Source: Arthrobotrys musiformis (lineage: Eukaryota > Ascomycota > Orbiliomycetes > Orbiliales > Orbiliaceae). Taken from it: 64,000 nt of DNA. Position numbers and translations under genes: made by a program. How positions within the stretch are numbered: the first letter of the stretch is position 1; the number at the start of each line of letters is the position of its first letter. Below the pieces are notes generated by a model, which saw nothing but the letters and a program-made list of their open reading frames with translations, ran no database searches and was not told the origin of the DNA. The stretch spans positions 3,162,001-3,226,000 of the forward strand of contig JAVHJL010000001.1 of assembly GCA_036971715.1 (NCBI GenBank), written 5' to 3'. Below are positions 36,391-49,938 of this stretch, piece after piece.

Positions 36391-39300
36391 ACGACAGATT
36401 GTGGTCAAAAGGCTCCCCCACATTACCGTGCCTCTCTTTGGCAAATTAACCTCTGCAATATCAGCGAGCGTCGTCATAGCCGTCGATTGTTTGATTCGCC
36501 ACAAGCCTCGTCTTCGGCTGCATAGCGTGCCTGCTGTTTGCCACCGGCTTCCGCGTGACATATCTCCACGCGAGTATCTCTGCTCAACCTCCTTCTCCAA
36601 CTGACCACAATGCGCCTTTGTTCCTCATGTACAGCCCTTCCCATAGACGCTTTTAATGACTCCGCTTTCGCCTCACCTCTCTTCTCATTGCATTCAAATT
36701 GGGTGAGCCACTTCGTGGTTGTTTTCCGGTTCATGATGTCTACGGCTCATTTACCTCAGAACCCCTGTTTCCTCTCGAATGAAAGGGGCCCAAAGTTTAC
36801 GATTAGATGTTTACTCTCGACTTCATTTGTTCCTCTTTCCGAGCCTGCAGTTTGAGTTTCCAATTACCGGTTAGAAATCTTGTTTCCCGTTGCACAAAAA
36901 AATGATGGGCGTTTTCAGTTGTTATCACCACCCCCAAAAGAATTGTCCATGGTCAGGACTGGGAAGGAGTTTTCTTTATTTTACTTTATTCTCTTATTTC
37001 GCCCTTCAATACACCATTATCTAATGCACCAGCGCGACCGCAACATTATCCTTCAGGCTCGTCTGCATGCTTTTTCTTTTTAGAATCGGATCTCGTCATC
37101 TCGGTCAAGCTGTTTTATTTTCGTGCGATATACATACACTTGCGGCGGAGGGAGGACTTGTTCAAGGTTCTTTTTTGGTTTCCTTTTTTTTCTTGATGTT
37201 GCTGTACGACCCTCAAAAACAAAATGTGACGGAGTTTCTCATGTTTTTCTTTTTATTTTCACTTCCTCTTCGATATTTATTGATTGTCTTTTCCTTCTTT
37301 CTTTCCTAATCACAAAAGTTGTTTGATATTTAATTGGAGAATACAATTTATGAACGCAATAAAAACGTTTCTGGTGGTCAAGTCGGTTCTTCTTGAGACT
37401 GTCGCTTTTAGACTTAAGCACTACGAGAGCGAGAATTATATAGTATACTTCTTAAGGTTTAAGGGGGTGGGAAGCTCGAATCCATACTAACAGCTTGAAG
37501 AACTAATGGCCGGCCCTGAAATAATTCTCCCCGCACATACATACAACACCTCGGTGCTATGAACAATACTGAATCGAGGAGGAGATTATATAATTCACTT
37601 TACTCTCCAAGTGCGCTTGGTCTCAGGCTTAAAAATAGACGCTTAAGCCACACGGTCGATGCTTTGTGCGTATTCGTTGTATGGATATCTACCCATGGAA
37701 TGTAATAGTTCGATGCTATGAGGATGGGAACCTGATAGTTGTTAAACCCACTGCGAATGAGCCTTGGTGGGTTTCTTGGTCCGTCTGCAGGGTAAATTCC
37801 ATCCATCTCGTTCGCTATATCTAAGCTTTGCATATATATATCACAAGGCCATGGCTTGGAAGCAACTTGGAAAGGGCTGCGACCCGATCTAGGTGCGGCG
37901 AAGGCATTGTGATTCCGTCAGAGTCGCGGTTCGGTACCTCAGAGAAACGCTATACAGCTATTGTGGATATGTTTTCTTACTACAATCTCGAGTCCAGGTT
38001 TATAAAGGAATTCGTTTTTCATACATCCAGTTCACCGTGCGCGAGACCAACCCAGCCTTATTATCAGCGCTGCGGTCCTTACTAAACTGGTCGCTATTCG
38101 ACGAACTAGAAGCCCTTTTTAGAGAGTATTTACGGTACCGCTCCTAGAAACCGCATGAGAAAATCTTGATATATTCCCTTAATTCTAGAGTTCGGGTGGC
38201 AGGGATAGAATTGGTATGATTTGGTCTCGCAGTATATACGTATAATTTGATTCTTGGTACTTTAGCAGTTATTACATATTATCACGAGGCCTTGAAGATC
38301 GCTTCGTTGGTCTAGATATTTAAATATTTGTGATTTTGGGCGAATATTGGGGGCTACCGTGATGCTCGTCAGCACATATCCATTGACTAGTTGCTAGCTA
38401 CTAGGTAACTAGTCCATGACAAATGGTTCCTCGTCATGATTTCCTCTATGTAGTTATAATGATTGACGAAATAAAATTTAAATTTGTACGAGTGAGCCGG
38501 CACTCTATACTGAAATACTTAAGTACTTAGTAGTTATACTTTGATCTCGAGCTCGATCTCCAACAGGTAAAAAAAGGCCAAATTTCGAATTCAACTTCGA
38601 CACCTCAGTGAATGGAACAGTACAAACTGCAATAGTGGTAGAATTCAAAAGGACCACTGCCTGTTAGTCCCTATACACATGGCAAGATTTTGCTGTTGAT
38701 AACTGAGATATATATTAACATTTTGGACAATATCCCGAAAACGAACTCGTCAGCATCCTTAGCTAGCTTAGGCGCTGCAGCTAAGGGTATATGGTTTGCA
38801 TTTCGTCACATATGTCGCTGTTCCTTGAAGGAATCGAAGCCCGGCGAGTGTGTAGAGCCCTCCAGTAGAATGGAGCCCGAAATTATCAAGACTTACATCT
38901 ATACCGGAGCCGAAGCGCTTCTGGCTAAACGCAACCAGTGCAGTTTTGTCTCATGAACCTGCAAATACTGGTGCATGGTGATATCTTTGGACTTGGCTAT
39001 ATATCTCCCTCATATAGACTGACTAGTCCAAAATTAGCACTGTGGTGATTGTTATCTTGATCCGCTCGTAACACCGTATAAATACATATATTTGGTCGAC
39101 ATTATATTTCCTTAGGGGCGAGATAGTAGTCTACATACACGTGCGTGGAATTTTGGACTGTTTTGATTTCTGTAGATATGATAATGGTATAGCGGGTCCT
39201 ACGGCGTTTTTCCAAGGTCAAGACAATTAATCTCGTAGGTTTGAGCACCAGATAATTTGATAGTTTTTTCTTCTACCGTTGTGGAGTGGTGGTAGGGGTA

Positions 39301-42300
39301 GGATTAGATTCTTGCGATATTGACTCGGCCGGGGCCCGTAGACGTAGTAGATAGGATGCACGCATCTAATCTATGCAAGTTTGACACCTGTCAGTATACC
39401 TATTTAAGGACTGTAGAGCTCTATGGGGAGGTTTAGGATTTCATTATCGAGTGATCGAACTGTGGGACGCCAGGCCAAAAAAGGCATTGGTGCAGTATGC
39501 AGACGTTCGGTAGCGCTATAGGCAACATTACTAACATTTTCGGCAAGATTATTCGCATGTTCCGTTAGCTAGCAAGACGCACGTCCGTACATGGATTGTG
39601 CATATCGGAACAACAGTACTGAGGCAGCTCTGGCTAGGCACAATGTAAAATGTCGCTCCAAGGTAAATATTACCAAAGAATGAAGTCTTCGAGGCTACAT
39701 TGGTTCCCTCAGGCCCTGCCCTGCATTATTCGCGCATTCTTTGCGGCTAGGCAAGATCGGTATATCGCGTTGTTCTTTGTTGCATTTCGCCCACACCTGA
39801 CCACTTCATCGATGAGGGATTTCATAGCAGCTAGACTTTCTCATGGCCGCACAAGCTTCGTAGTCCACCAGAATTCTAGTTCGATGAGAAAGTTCGGATT
39901 ATCTCCGACATTTTGGTCATGCGGTCCAGATTCTATGCCCACTAGCCACTGATACGCCACATATGCATGTATTTGAGTGCGGCTGGAGAGGTTGTATGTT
40001 AGTATTGCCTTGAGACTAGGTACCAGCATATCTTCAAGGACATGACATGACATCTGTAGCATCCATGTACATGTAGAGTACGTAATACAGACTTAAAATC
40101 TGCATATGCGTTGAGAGGTTCATGGTGTGACAACCGTATTATGCAAGTGCATTCTGTTACCAGCGGGTCAGACACAGACACTTGGAATAGCAGTCGGTCT
40201 AACCGATGTCGTTTCAGTCGGATATATACAAGGGTCTATATAACTGATGCAATACACCATCGTACTATTTCCTCGTGCCTTAATTAGGAGCTCGCTTCTG
40301 GTGTTGTGGCTGTGGAGGCTAGAACTTGCAATGTGGCTTTATATACTCTTTTTCTCGCGAACGGTCTGGATTCAGGGCTGTGTGCATTTCTGGTGTGCAC
40401 GAGATTGGACATGAATTAGAGAATTTTCAAAGAAGTGTCAATCAAAGCTACCAGGATGTTTTTTTTGATGGGCCATCCAATGTTGATTCAATCATCGTCA
40501 CGATACGGTCATAGCGCGCAAAGAAGCTTGGTCTACGCAACCTGGGACACACAAGTGGCAAAGATTGAGCTTAGCTCAAGGTACTAAATTGGTGTCTCAC
40601 CGAAAGAGCGACACTGAGGTTTGCGAGAGCCCTTATTTATCGATAGTTTTGTGGGGAAATCGGGTGGCCCTTCCTGATATTGATATTCCATGTGCGCACC
40701 ACCCGCAGATGCATAACATTTTTGGTCCGGTGGACTTGATAGCATTCTCAAAATCATTAGTCAACTGGTGGTTTTGCATTGGTTCGATCTGGAAAGTTTT
40801 TTTCTTTGGCGATGCGCTCCCTTGGCGATGCATGGGAAATTAAGGACCAGCGCCGCATACCCAAAAGCGGTTCCTCCAACATCGTTATCGACGATGAAAA
40901 ATGCACAGGCGAACTGAGGCAGAGGACAGTCACGCGAGTCGCTTGCGGGTTGAAAATAGCTCTTTTTAGGATCAGGAGGTTTTTTTTTTTTCTATTTCTG
41001 CGGGCTTCAGAAAGAACTTGAGACCCCCCCGAAAGCGTTCCCGATGATCGATATTGCTGGTGTTCTTCTAACAAGGAAGTTTAATGTTTATCGGAAACCA
41101 GGACCTGTTAGCGACCCCGAGAAGATTTTTTTCTTCCTATCCTTCTCAGGTCTGTGAACTCTATTCGCGACCAAGCCAGGGTTGTCTGCATGTGTGGGCT
41201 GCTGCAAGACGTGTTTTTTTGTGAATGACCATCAGGTTAAAGGTGGCTGACATCACCAGCAAAGGGGCCTAGTCCCGTCTATCCCTCCCACTTGCATGCA
41301 AGCGACAGATAGATGAAGCAAGGAAGTGGCCGACTGGAATGCTCGAAGGGTTATGTAATTGAACGGTGATCAGTTGTGAATTGCAATCGGCCAAAAATAT
41401 TTGGACGTTGTACTGACCCGTATCACGGGCGCCTGGGTCTGGCTGATAAATGACAGCCAATTCTTCCCTTGGTTCGAATTATAAACTTCACTCCTTCTTC
41501 TTCCTCTTCTTTTTATTTCCCCCTCTGCCACGATATTTCCCTTTCTCCTTGCATCCAAATCTCCAGAATCTGCCTATTCATGGGCGAAACGGTTAGCTGC
41601 TGATCAGACAGGATCGTAATATTAATTTGGCCCGTGGTGGTGAGGCCCATTGGCGACGGAGCGCCACCAGCTGAAAGACAACAGTACGAGAGTACGTATC
41701 ACCCCACCAGTGCGTAGCAGGGCACTGGCTGCTAGGTTTCTTGCGGCGTTAAGCAAGAACGAACCCTGGTTTGTGATAGGATTTGGATCTTGTGTTTTGA
41801 CGTGCAGAGGCCGGCATTTCCCCCACTGTCTGGCTTTGGCTTTGGCTTTACAGCGGCTGGCCGTGTGTCTGTCCAGTATTAAACCCCAAGGTCATGTCCA
41901 ATGCTAACCAGCAATGCCTCCTTCCTGCACAGGCTTCCTCAAATTTTTCCTCGGACAATCCGTCGACGGTCTCGAACGTTGGCTGTCAACAGTACCCCAG
42001 TGAGTTCTCGGTTCGGGCATCTGCAGGTGAGGAATTGAACTTCCCTTCTCCCCAATTTCCACAGGTTTTTCTTTTTTTCCCTTTCCTTCTCGTGGTCGAG
42101 TCGCTGCATTGTCGTCTACCAAGAGATACCTTGATAGTCTTGATAGCGCTGGTACTGGCTGGGCAGGTAAACATAGAAAGGAGGCGGGCCAACATCAGCC
42201 CTGTTCCCTGCAACAACACATATTTTCCCTGTGACATCTTGTCGCTCTCGTCGACGGCGAGTTGGGATATAAAATATAACCATCTACAGACCCTCCTCTT

Positions 42301-42434
42301 TCTCTACGCGATTCTCCTTCCCTTCTCATCAACCGGTCAGCTAGATACACCGACACTAACACTACTCCTTTACCTCCCCTTAGAATCTCCCATCCTTCCG
42401 TCGGTGAACGGCAAATCACCAAACATCATCCAAA
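36391..42434. other. 6-kb gene-poor region between sfp1 and the CSC1-like channel gene
   Basis: No gene can be supported. From 36400 to 37500 there are T-rich stretches, fitting an sfp1 3' flank. From about 37500 to 40500 the DNA is TA-rich with many stops in all frames, which might be decayed repeat DNA, but I found no transposase or reverse transcriptase motif. From 41480 the DNA becomes CT-rich and is the likely promoter and leader of the channel gene. A 206-aa frame starting at 41894 overlaps that gene's start in another frame and is not called. Confidence 0.5.
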
Positions 42435-45188
42435 ATGGGTTACCATCACGATATCTTCCATCAATTGGCCAAGCGTGCCAAACAATGCGGCGAAGTTGCG
42501 AACCCGAACAGTGACCAAAACATCGGATCAGCTACAGGAACTGATTCGAACTCGTTATCTGGATTCTTATCTTCGTTTATCGTCAATGGCATCATCTTCG
42601 CTGTTATGGTTATTCTCTTCATTATCCTGCGAGTATCACAACGACGTCAATATGCTCCTCGAACATACGTTGGCGCCATTAAGAAAGAAAAGAGGCCCGA
42701 CCCACTACCAGATGGTATCTTTTCCTGGGTTGGACCATTGGTTCGCATCAAGTATGCATCCCAACAGACTCAATTGATAATTAGTTGACCCCATCACTAA
42801 CACGGGCCTAAAACAGTGAATCGTACATCATCGAAAAAACTTCATTGGATTCGTACTTCTTCTTGCGATATCTCAAAGTCGGGATTGTTATGACCCTGGT
42901 CGGTTGTCTCATCACATGGCCTATTCTTTTCCCTCTGAACATTACGGGTGGTGCTGGGCAGAAGCAGCTCGACGTTCTTGCCATGGGTAACGTCGACAAG
43001 GACACTCATAAGAATTGGTACTATGGTCATATTCTGGCCGCGTATCTTTTCTTTGGATTCGTCATGTTTACCATCTACCGCGAGATGATGCACTTTGTCG
43101 CTGTTAGACATGCGTACCTCTGCTCTTCAATGTACGCCAACAGAGTGTCCGCCCGCACAATCCTAGTAACCTCGATCCCAGACGAATACCTCGGTGTCCC
43201 CCAATTGCTGAAGCTGTTCGACAATGTCGCGCGTATTTGGATCAACACCGATGTGAAAGAGCTCGAAGAGACTGTCGCTGAGCGAGACAAGCTTGCTATC
43301 AAGTTGGAAAATGCCGAGATCAAGTACATCAGGCTCGCAGACAAAAACCGTAGACTCGCCATCAAGAAAGGCACTGCCACTGATGCCGATGCCGAATCCG
43401 GTTCGGTTGGTGCTAGATGGGTGCCAGCAAAGGATAGACCGACACACAAGCTCAAGTTTGTTGTTGGCAAAAAGGTTGACACGATCGATTGGAGCCGGAC
43501 CGAGTTGAAGGCCTTGAACACGAAAATTAAGGACCTCCAGGAACGTCAACGAACGGATCAAGTGAAGCAAATGAACTCAGCCTTCGTCGAATTTACGACC
43601 CAGCAAGCGGCTCAAATTGCATTCCAATGTTTAGCAAGCAACCTCCCTCTACACATGGCGCCACGATACATCGGAATTACCCCCGAAGAAGTCGTCTGGT
43701 CTAGCTTACGTCTCAAATGGTGGGAAAGACTTTTGAAGATCGTTTTGGTCACGGCATTTATCGCCGCCCTCATTGTATTCTGGTCTTTCCCAGTGGCTGT
43801 TGTCGGTACCATATCAAATATCAACTACCTTACTTGTCAACTCCCTTGGCTCGGGTTCATTAATAAGATCCCAGCGGCTATTTTGGGAGTTATCACTGGT
43901 TTGCTCCCAGCTGTCATGTTGGCTGTTTTGATGGCTCTTCTACCTATCATACTTCGCAGTAAGTCTTTAGCACTCGACCTACAAAGAATTTGTGACTAAT
44001 CATCCTTTACTTTTAGTGTGTGCCCGAATCGTTGGAAAACCATCCCTTTCACATGTCGAACTTCATGTTCAAAACTCGTATTTCGCCTTCCAGGTTATTC
44101 AAGTCTTTCTTGTAACGACACTCTCATCTGCGGTAGCATCGTCGATAGAGAGCATCCTTGAACTCTCCAGCCCTTCCGCAATCACCAATTTCCTCGCAAC
44201 GAACATCCCCAAGGCGTCCAACTTTTATATCTCATACATGCTTTTGCAGGGATTGTCCGTCTCTGCTGGTGCCCTCCTTCAAATCGCCGGTCTAATCGTT
44301 AGCAAATTGCTGAGCTATATCCTTGACAGCACACCTCGCAAGAAGTGGACTCGATGGACTAGTCTGTCCGGGCTAGGTTGGGGAACCGTTTTTCCAGTTT
44401 TTACCAACATTGTAGTTATTGCTCTGACTTATGCCCCAATTGCCCCACTAATCCTCGGGTTTGCAACTATCGGCTTGGTACTCTTCTATCTCGCGTACAA
44501 GCACAATCTTTTGTTTGTATACGACAATAGTATTGATACCAAAGGCATGGTCTACCCCCGTGCGCTCTATCAGACTCTTACCGGCGTCTATCTCTCAGAA
44601 GCTTGCATGATCGGCCTATTCGCCATCAGTACCGCTCCAGGACCTATAGTTCTCTCTATCATTCTCCTCATTGGCACCATCCTCTTCCAAATGGCGCTCA
44701 CAAACGCCTTCGGCCCAATGCTAGAGCCTCTTCCACGAAATCTTCAGGTTGCAGAGAACAACCCCGCTACGACCGACGGCGGTGAAGCTGGCGAATCCAA
44801 CGGCGAGAAGGCCGCTCCTACCGCCCTTGCCATTGAAGCACCCCCCAAAGTTTCTATGTTCAAGAAGTTCTTCCAGCCCCATATCTACGCCACATACCTT
44901 TCTGCTAAAGCCCTCATTCCTCAACACGATGTGGAGTATACTTATACTCACGATGAGCGCGAAAACGCCTACGTTCATCCAGCTTTGTCTGCAGGCGAAC
45001 CGGTTCTTTGGCTCGCCAAAGATGAAGCTGGAGTCAGTGCCGAGGAGATTGAGGGATGCAAGACATTCGATATTGTTGCGAGCGACGAATTCGCCTGGAT
45101 CGACGAGAAGAGCAAGGTTCAATGGGAACCTGTTGTTGATGACCAGCAGGTTAACCCACCAGATTACGCGGAGAAGCAACCGATGTAA
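42435..45188 (+). CDS. CSC1/TMEM63 (DUF221) calcium-permeable osmosensitive channel
   Basis: Three exons, 42435-42751, 42817-43958 and 44017-45188, make 876 aa, typical for this family. The first membrane helix (FIVNGIIFAVMVILFIILRV) is near residues 48-67, followed by a YAPRTYVG-containing loop and helices 2 and 3. A cytosolic segment from about 230 to 420 starts with RTILVTSIPDEYLG and ends with NSAFVEFTTQQAAQIAFQ, the RRM-like fold of the family; between them is a charged coiled region. The core pore helices follow (VVWSSLRLKWWERLLK onward), with PAVMLAVLMALLPIILR and later FAFQVIQVFLVTTLSSA conserved. A cytosolic tail of about 130 residues ends the protein. Members are mechanosensitive or osmosensitive cation channels of the plasma membrane or of internal membranes. 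Fungal genomes carry several paralogues (Csc1, Rsn1, Phm7 types); which one this is cannot be fixed here. Confidence 0.93.
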
Positions 45189-46289
45189 TCCACTTCTTCT
45201 TCTGGCGTTTTTGAAGATCTGATCTCTTTTTTCTCTTTCTCTAACTTTCACGTTTAATGACTACGATATTTAACTTTATTCCCAGGGCGTGGACTCCAGA
45301 CTAGGTAACTAGTGGTGCGTTGCACACCTGTTACCCATACTATTTGGATGAAGTCCTAAACTCCTGGGTCTGCTATTGTTTGAAATTTCCCTTCCTTCTG
45401 ATCTGCTGAGCCGAGATACATCCACGCCGTTTAAACGAAGCGTATGTCTTTTTTTTCCTTTGGCCAAACGAGCCTTTTGTTTTTCAGCGTCATGTTAAAA
45501 AGCGCTTGAAATCCCTTGTTCACTTAAAACGTACACCATAGCTACCCAAAGTTAATGAATATTGATAATGAATGAAACAAAGAGCCCCTATCGTATGTGT
45601 GTTCCCGTGAAAGCCTTAAAAGAAAGCAGATCCCCGATCCCGATCCCGTTACCGCGAAGAAAGCCAAGTCGTACAATCGAACGGCTTTCAATTAGCCTGA
45701 ATGCATAGGTAAACGCTAAGGAGATAAGCTTTCGGCATTCTAACGATAGTTTGGCGGGAAGGGCCTTTTCAGGGTTGCACTCGAGGTTCCATGGTTAGGT
45801 CCTCGATGCGTTCATGGGATAGGTGGAGGTAGGTTATTCCGCCCCGAAGGTGTCTTTGTGGGATAGCTGGAGTGCCAACTCATTTTAGCCGGCGAGATAG
45901 CTTTCGGCATGGTAGCGAGGGGCCAAATGGCGGGGTAGACGGTAGGCCCCCAGATTACAAAGGCGACTTCGAGGAGAATTTAAATATTTGAGTCAATCAT
46001 TCGAGAACCACAAATGTTATTAACCCCGCGAGTGAGAGGGCAGGTTATTTGATATCGCATCCAAAACAAACAGACTCGGAACCTATTGCAGACCTTTTTT
46101 ATTCTGTCCATTCCCAGCTCGTCTACGGACAATATTCTATCTCGAAATTTCGTGTGTGGCACCAAACCTCCACGGTTTAGCTAGTCCTAGTCGACGTCGA
46201 CGCTTCTGTATCGAAACCCGCCCTGTTGTATTTTCGACCCAACAACACAAGCTTAGACCTGCGTTTATCAGGCTTTTGAAACAGCAGAG
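45189..46289. other. Intergenic region with dehydrogenase promoter
   Basis: No gene seen. The first part is the T-rich 3' flank of the channel gene. The region from about 45900 is the likely promoter of the dehydrogenase. Confidence 0.55.
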
Positions 46290-47729
46290 ATGACGACGCC
46301 GACCTTAAAGCCCAATGTTGGAGTATACACCAACCCATCGCACAAGTTATACATCGGCGAGGCTTCTCCAAGCCTGCAAGAGATTGAATCCGAGCAGCTC
46401 CTTCAGCCCGGTGAAGTGGTTCTCGAAATGAAAGCGACAGGAATATGCGGCAGTGACATTCATGTATGAAACTTTTTTTCCCTTTCCCTTTACTCCTCAA
46501 TCATAACCCGTAAAACATATACACTAAGGGTTTGCACTTTGTTAACTGAGACATAGTTCTGGGAGCATGGAAGAATAGGACCTACCATGGTTGTGGAAGA
46601 TGAGCATATTCTAGGTCATGAAAGTTCTGGTATTGTAGTCAAGGTGCATCCAAGTGTTTCGCATCTGAAGCCAGGAGACAGGTACGTACTGTCTAACTTT
46701 TGGCCACCCTGGCAGATTATTTCACAGAGGAGCTGACGGGATATGTATTATGTAGAGTCGCAATCGAACCCACAATCCCATGTGCCAAATGGTATGTATA
46801 CACGTAACACAGAGAGTGGTGCCATGGGCCCACTTTCAACAGAATTTATGTTGGGCAATTGTGTTAACAGGATTTGTCTGCCGTGCCTTAGCGTTCCATG
46901 CTTGACAGGAAGATATAACGGTTGTGAGGATGTGCTTTTCCGGTCGACTCCGCCCGTCCCTGGCCTCCTTAGGCGATACATCGTATGGCCCCTTCGGAAA
47001 AAATAGTCGATTAATCCCATGCTGTTATCTAACTAGGCGAAACAGGTTCACCCAGCCCAGTGGTGCTTCAAACTCGAGGGTTTGTCATACGAAGAGGGGG
47101 CATTGCTGGAACCGATATCTGTTGCGCTGGCTGGTATCGAACGAGCACAGCTGAGACTTGGTGACAGCCTACTTATCTGCGGCGCGGGGCCTATCGGTCT
47201 TGTCACATTACTCTGCGCCAGAGCTGCCGGTGCGACACCGATTACGATTACGGATATCGACGCCTCCAGACTCGAGTTCGCAAAGAAACTAGTTCCTTCC
47301 GTCAATACGTTCCAAATTCCCCTCGGCCCCGACGCTACTCCACAAAATCTTGCAAAATCGATCAATGATTCCTTTTACTCCACGGCTGGACACCCAGATG
47401 TTGCTATTGAATGCACGGGTATCGCATCATCGATCGCGACGGCAGTTTATGCGTCTCGGTTTGGCGGTACGGTATTCGTTATCGGTGTTGGAAAAGACGT
47501 AGTTGAGATGCCGTTCATGGCTTGCAGCGTAAAGGAAGTTGATCTTAAATTCCAGTACAGGTACGCCAATCAGTGGCCAAAAGCTATCAAGTTGGTCAAG
47601 AGCGGGTTGTTGGGAGACGTCAAGATGTTGGTTAGTCACAGGTTCACACTGGAAGAGGCAGATAAGGCCTTCGAAACAGTCAAGGACAGAACGAGCAAGA
47701 GCATCAAAGTCATGATTACCAATGAATAG
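46290..47729 (+). CDS. L-arabinitol 4-dehydrogenase-like zinc dehydrogenase
   Basis: Five exons, 46290-46463, 46557-46681, 46756-46791, 46892-46982 and 47046-47729, make 369 aa, the normal size of the medium-chain polyol dehydrogenases. Catalytic zinc ligands are Cys53 (TGICGSDIH) and His79-Glu80 (GHESSG). The structural zinc lobe has Cys109, Cys112, Cys115 and Cys123 (CAKCVPCLTGRYNGC). The Rossmann fold carries GAGPIG at 188-193, followed by an acidic TDID, pointing to NAD+. The N-terminus VGVYTNPSHKLYIGEASPSL and the FRSTPPVPGLLRRY segment are closest, from memory, to fungal L-arabinitol 4-dehydrogenase (Lad), which oxidises L-arabinitol to L-xylulose in L-arabinose breakdown. Xylitol or sorbitol dehydrogenase are alternatives. 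The exon 4 acceptor (46891) is chosen because it restores Cys112. Exon 3 is only 36 nt. Confidence 0.9.
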
Positions 47730-49578
47730 GCTGGACCGAAGCATGGACGGTCTCTGGCCGGCGGGGTCGAATTCAATCCAGTTACCAACTTAGACATCTA
47801 TTCCTGTATATGCAAGTGACGCATGATTTCCGGAGCGAGCAATAATCTCATGTATAGTTCAGGAGTTCCAACAATGTCGCTACCAAGGTGACCAAAAATG
47901 TTTCAGTGGCGGCCCATTGCCAGCCAATAAACCCATCCTTTTCCGCTGCACATAGACAGGTTACAAAAACGTTGGAGAAAATGACTACATAGCTACATCT
48001 ACAAGCTGAGGCCAAGAAAACTTAAAAACTGATTTCATAATTCCCAGACTGGGTTATATGAGCAAGAAAGGTACCTGATACTTCTTAGACCACTTCTATT
48101 TGTCGTGGCAAACACGTATATGTCGACATGCCATGAAAGTGTCTCAAATGGGCTAGGAAGATCTCCCCCTCAGCAAGCCCATGTGATACGAACATCACGA
48201 TCGCGTAACGCTAAACCACATTACAACGACATTCAACACAAATTACTCCTTTGCTCAAACTTGCCTGGTCGAAGGCAATTCAGCCCTCTCGGTGAGAATG
48301 GTTCTGACCCTCTCATTATGGCAAAAAACAATTTTGATGTCCCACAATTCGCTAGTTTGAGCTTCCTAGGCGAGAAGTGAATAGACCTATCTGATTATTA
48401 CCTAGGTATTAGTTTGCTATTGTACGGACATATATACGAGCTGAGCAGTTCAGCAGAGCTCCGCAGGTACCGAGGTCACTGTAAATTACCACGATGCATA
48501 AATTAAGCCTTTTCCCCATTCCACAATCAATGATCGATCGAGAGATTTGTTTCATAGATTATGCAAGGCCTAATCAGATAAACCTCCCTACATCAAGCCC
48601 TACTGCAAGGCCATTAATTACCCCAGTAATAAAATTTTTTTAACGACAAGCCTCGGCAAGCCCCGCGAGCTCGTGTTCCCGAGTGGATACGACAGGACTA
48701 ATACCGACTTCTCCATCCGTTGCTAGATCCAACTTCTAATCCATGTAGTCTCTAGGTTCGCAATGGCAGGCCTGTAGCTGTGTGCCACTGGAAGGATTTG
48801 CCGTTGGAGGGAGATGTTGTAATTCGTAAACTACTAGGCTTTTTTGAGTTGGGGGAACCCCTGCAGTAGCCCACGTTCTAGTTGGGGCTACATGCGAACC
48901 TATGTGTAAGATCGATATATTCAATGTATAAACTATATTCCGAACCCTGGCTCTGCGAGGGCCTCCGCAAGTAAGAACATCGGGGTGTTTATCCCTGCTG
49001 GTGAACCAACATTCAATACGAAGAGCAAGTTAACTGGTAAACCCGAAGCAATTGCTGCAACATTCTGGCTGGGTGGATTGTATTGAATGCAGCGTTTTTG
49101 GGTCCTCAAACTAGTCTCGTCCCCAAATCCCACTTTTTGGGTTAGGCAGACAGTTTTGCATGTATTGTTCGGGCGCGCGGGCTGGTGTAGAGGTCATAAG
49201 GTTATTTGCATATAGAAAGCCGTTTGGTTCTTTTTTTGTGATGTGATATCGATGTGGGTAGCCGGGCAGCCGTTGTTCCTATGGAACTTCGATGTGGGAA
49301 GCCATTGCATTGCATTGTACTGAGATCTCCACAACCTCACAAAATTCTTTTGTTTCACATCTCCTTCCACCCACTTCTTCTTCATCTTTCGCTTCTCCTT
49401 CTCCTCCTAACCATCTACATTCACTAGCTTCTATCCGCAACAGTTCAAATCTCCGCTCTTACCACTTTTACCAATCCTCTTGTTACCGAAAAGTCTCTAG
49501 TCCTCCGGATAGCTGCATATATCGTATATCGCCTAACCAGCGATCCGACCTCCCAGCTTGGCTCGCTCGTTAAGACAC

Positions 49579-49812
49579 GTGAGTATCATTTTTCTGATCT
49601 AGATCCAGCCCCAATCCGTCCCTGGCCTATATTCTCATTTGGATATCGCCTTGACCAACTTCTTCACGAGTTCGCTTGTGGATGCATGTCTGAGTCCGTC
49701 TGCTCTTTCGCTTGGGCCGAGTCCTGAGGGGCAGCGGACGTCGAGACAAAATCGTTGATACAATTTCTTCCCATAATACCTCCCCATCCTTCTTTTATTT
49801 AGTCACCAACCA

Positions 49813-49843
<31 letters not shown>

Positions 49844-49938
49844 CTTTCATTTCAACTACCATCTTTCAACCACACCCCTCTCTTTTCATCAAGCTTTCGA
49901 TCACTAACGTCCACCCTTCCCTTCCTTCATTAACACAG
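49579..49938 (+). other. Possible 5'-UTR intron of the P450 gene
   Basis: GTGAGTATC at 49579 is a good donor, and CTTCATTAACACAG ending at 49938 is a good acceptor. Joining them removes 360 nt of CT-rich leader, including the TC repeat. Based on splice-site shape only; no transcript evidence is available. Confidence 0.3.
49813..49839. repeat. (TC)n microsatellite
   Basis: About 13 perfect TC dinucleotides in the leader or promoter of the P450 gene. Confidence 0.9.

Noticed and set aside
41894..42514. 206-aa frame overlapping the start of the CSC1-like gene
   Set aside because: It reads through a CT-rich leader in another frame and runs into the real CDS; hydrophobic look comes from pyrimidine bias. 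It could be an upstream ORF only if transcription starts before 41894.
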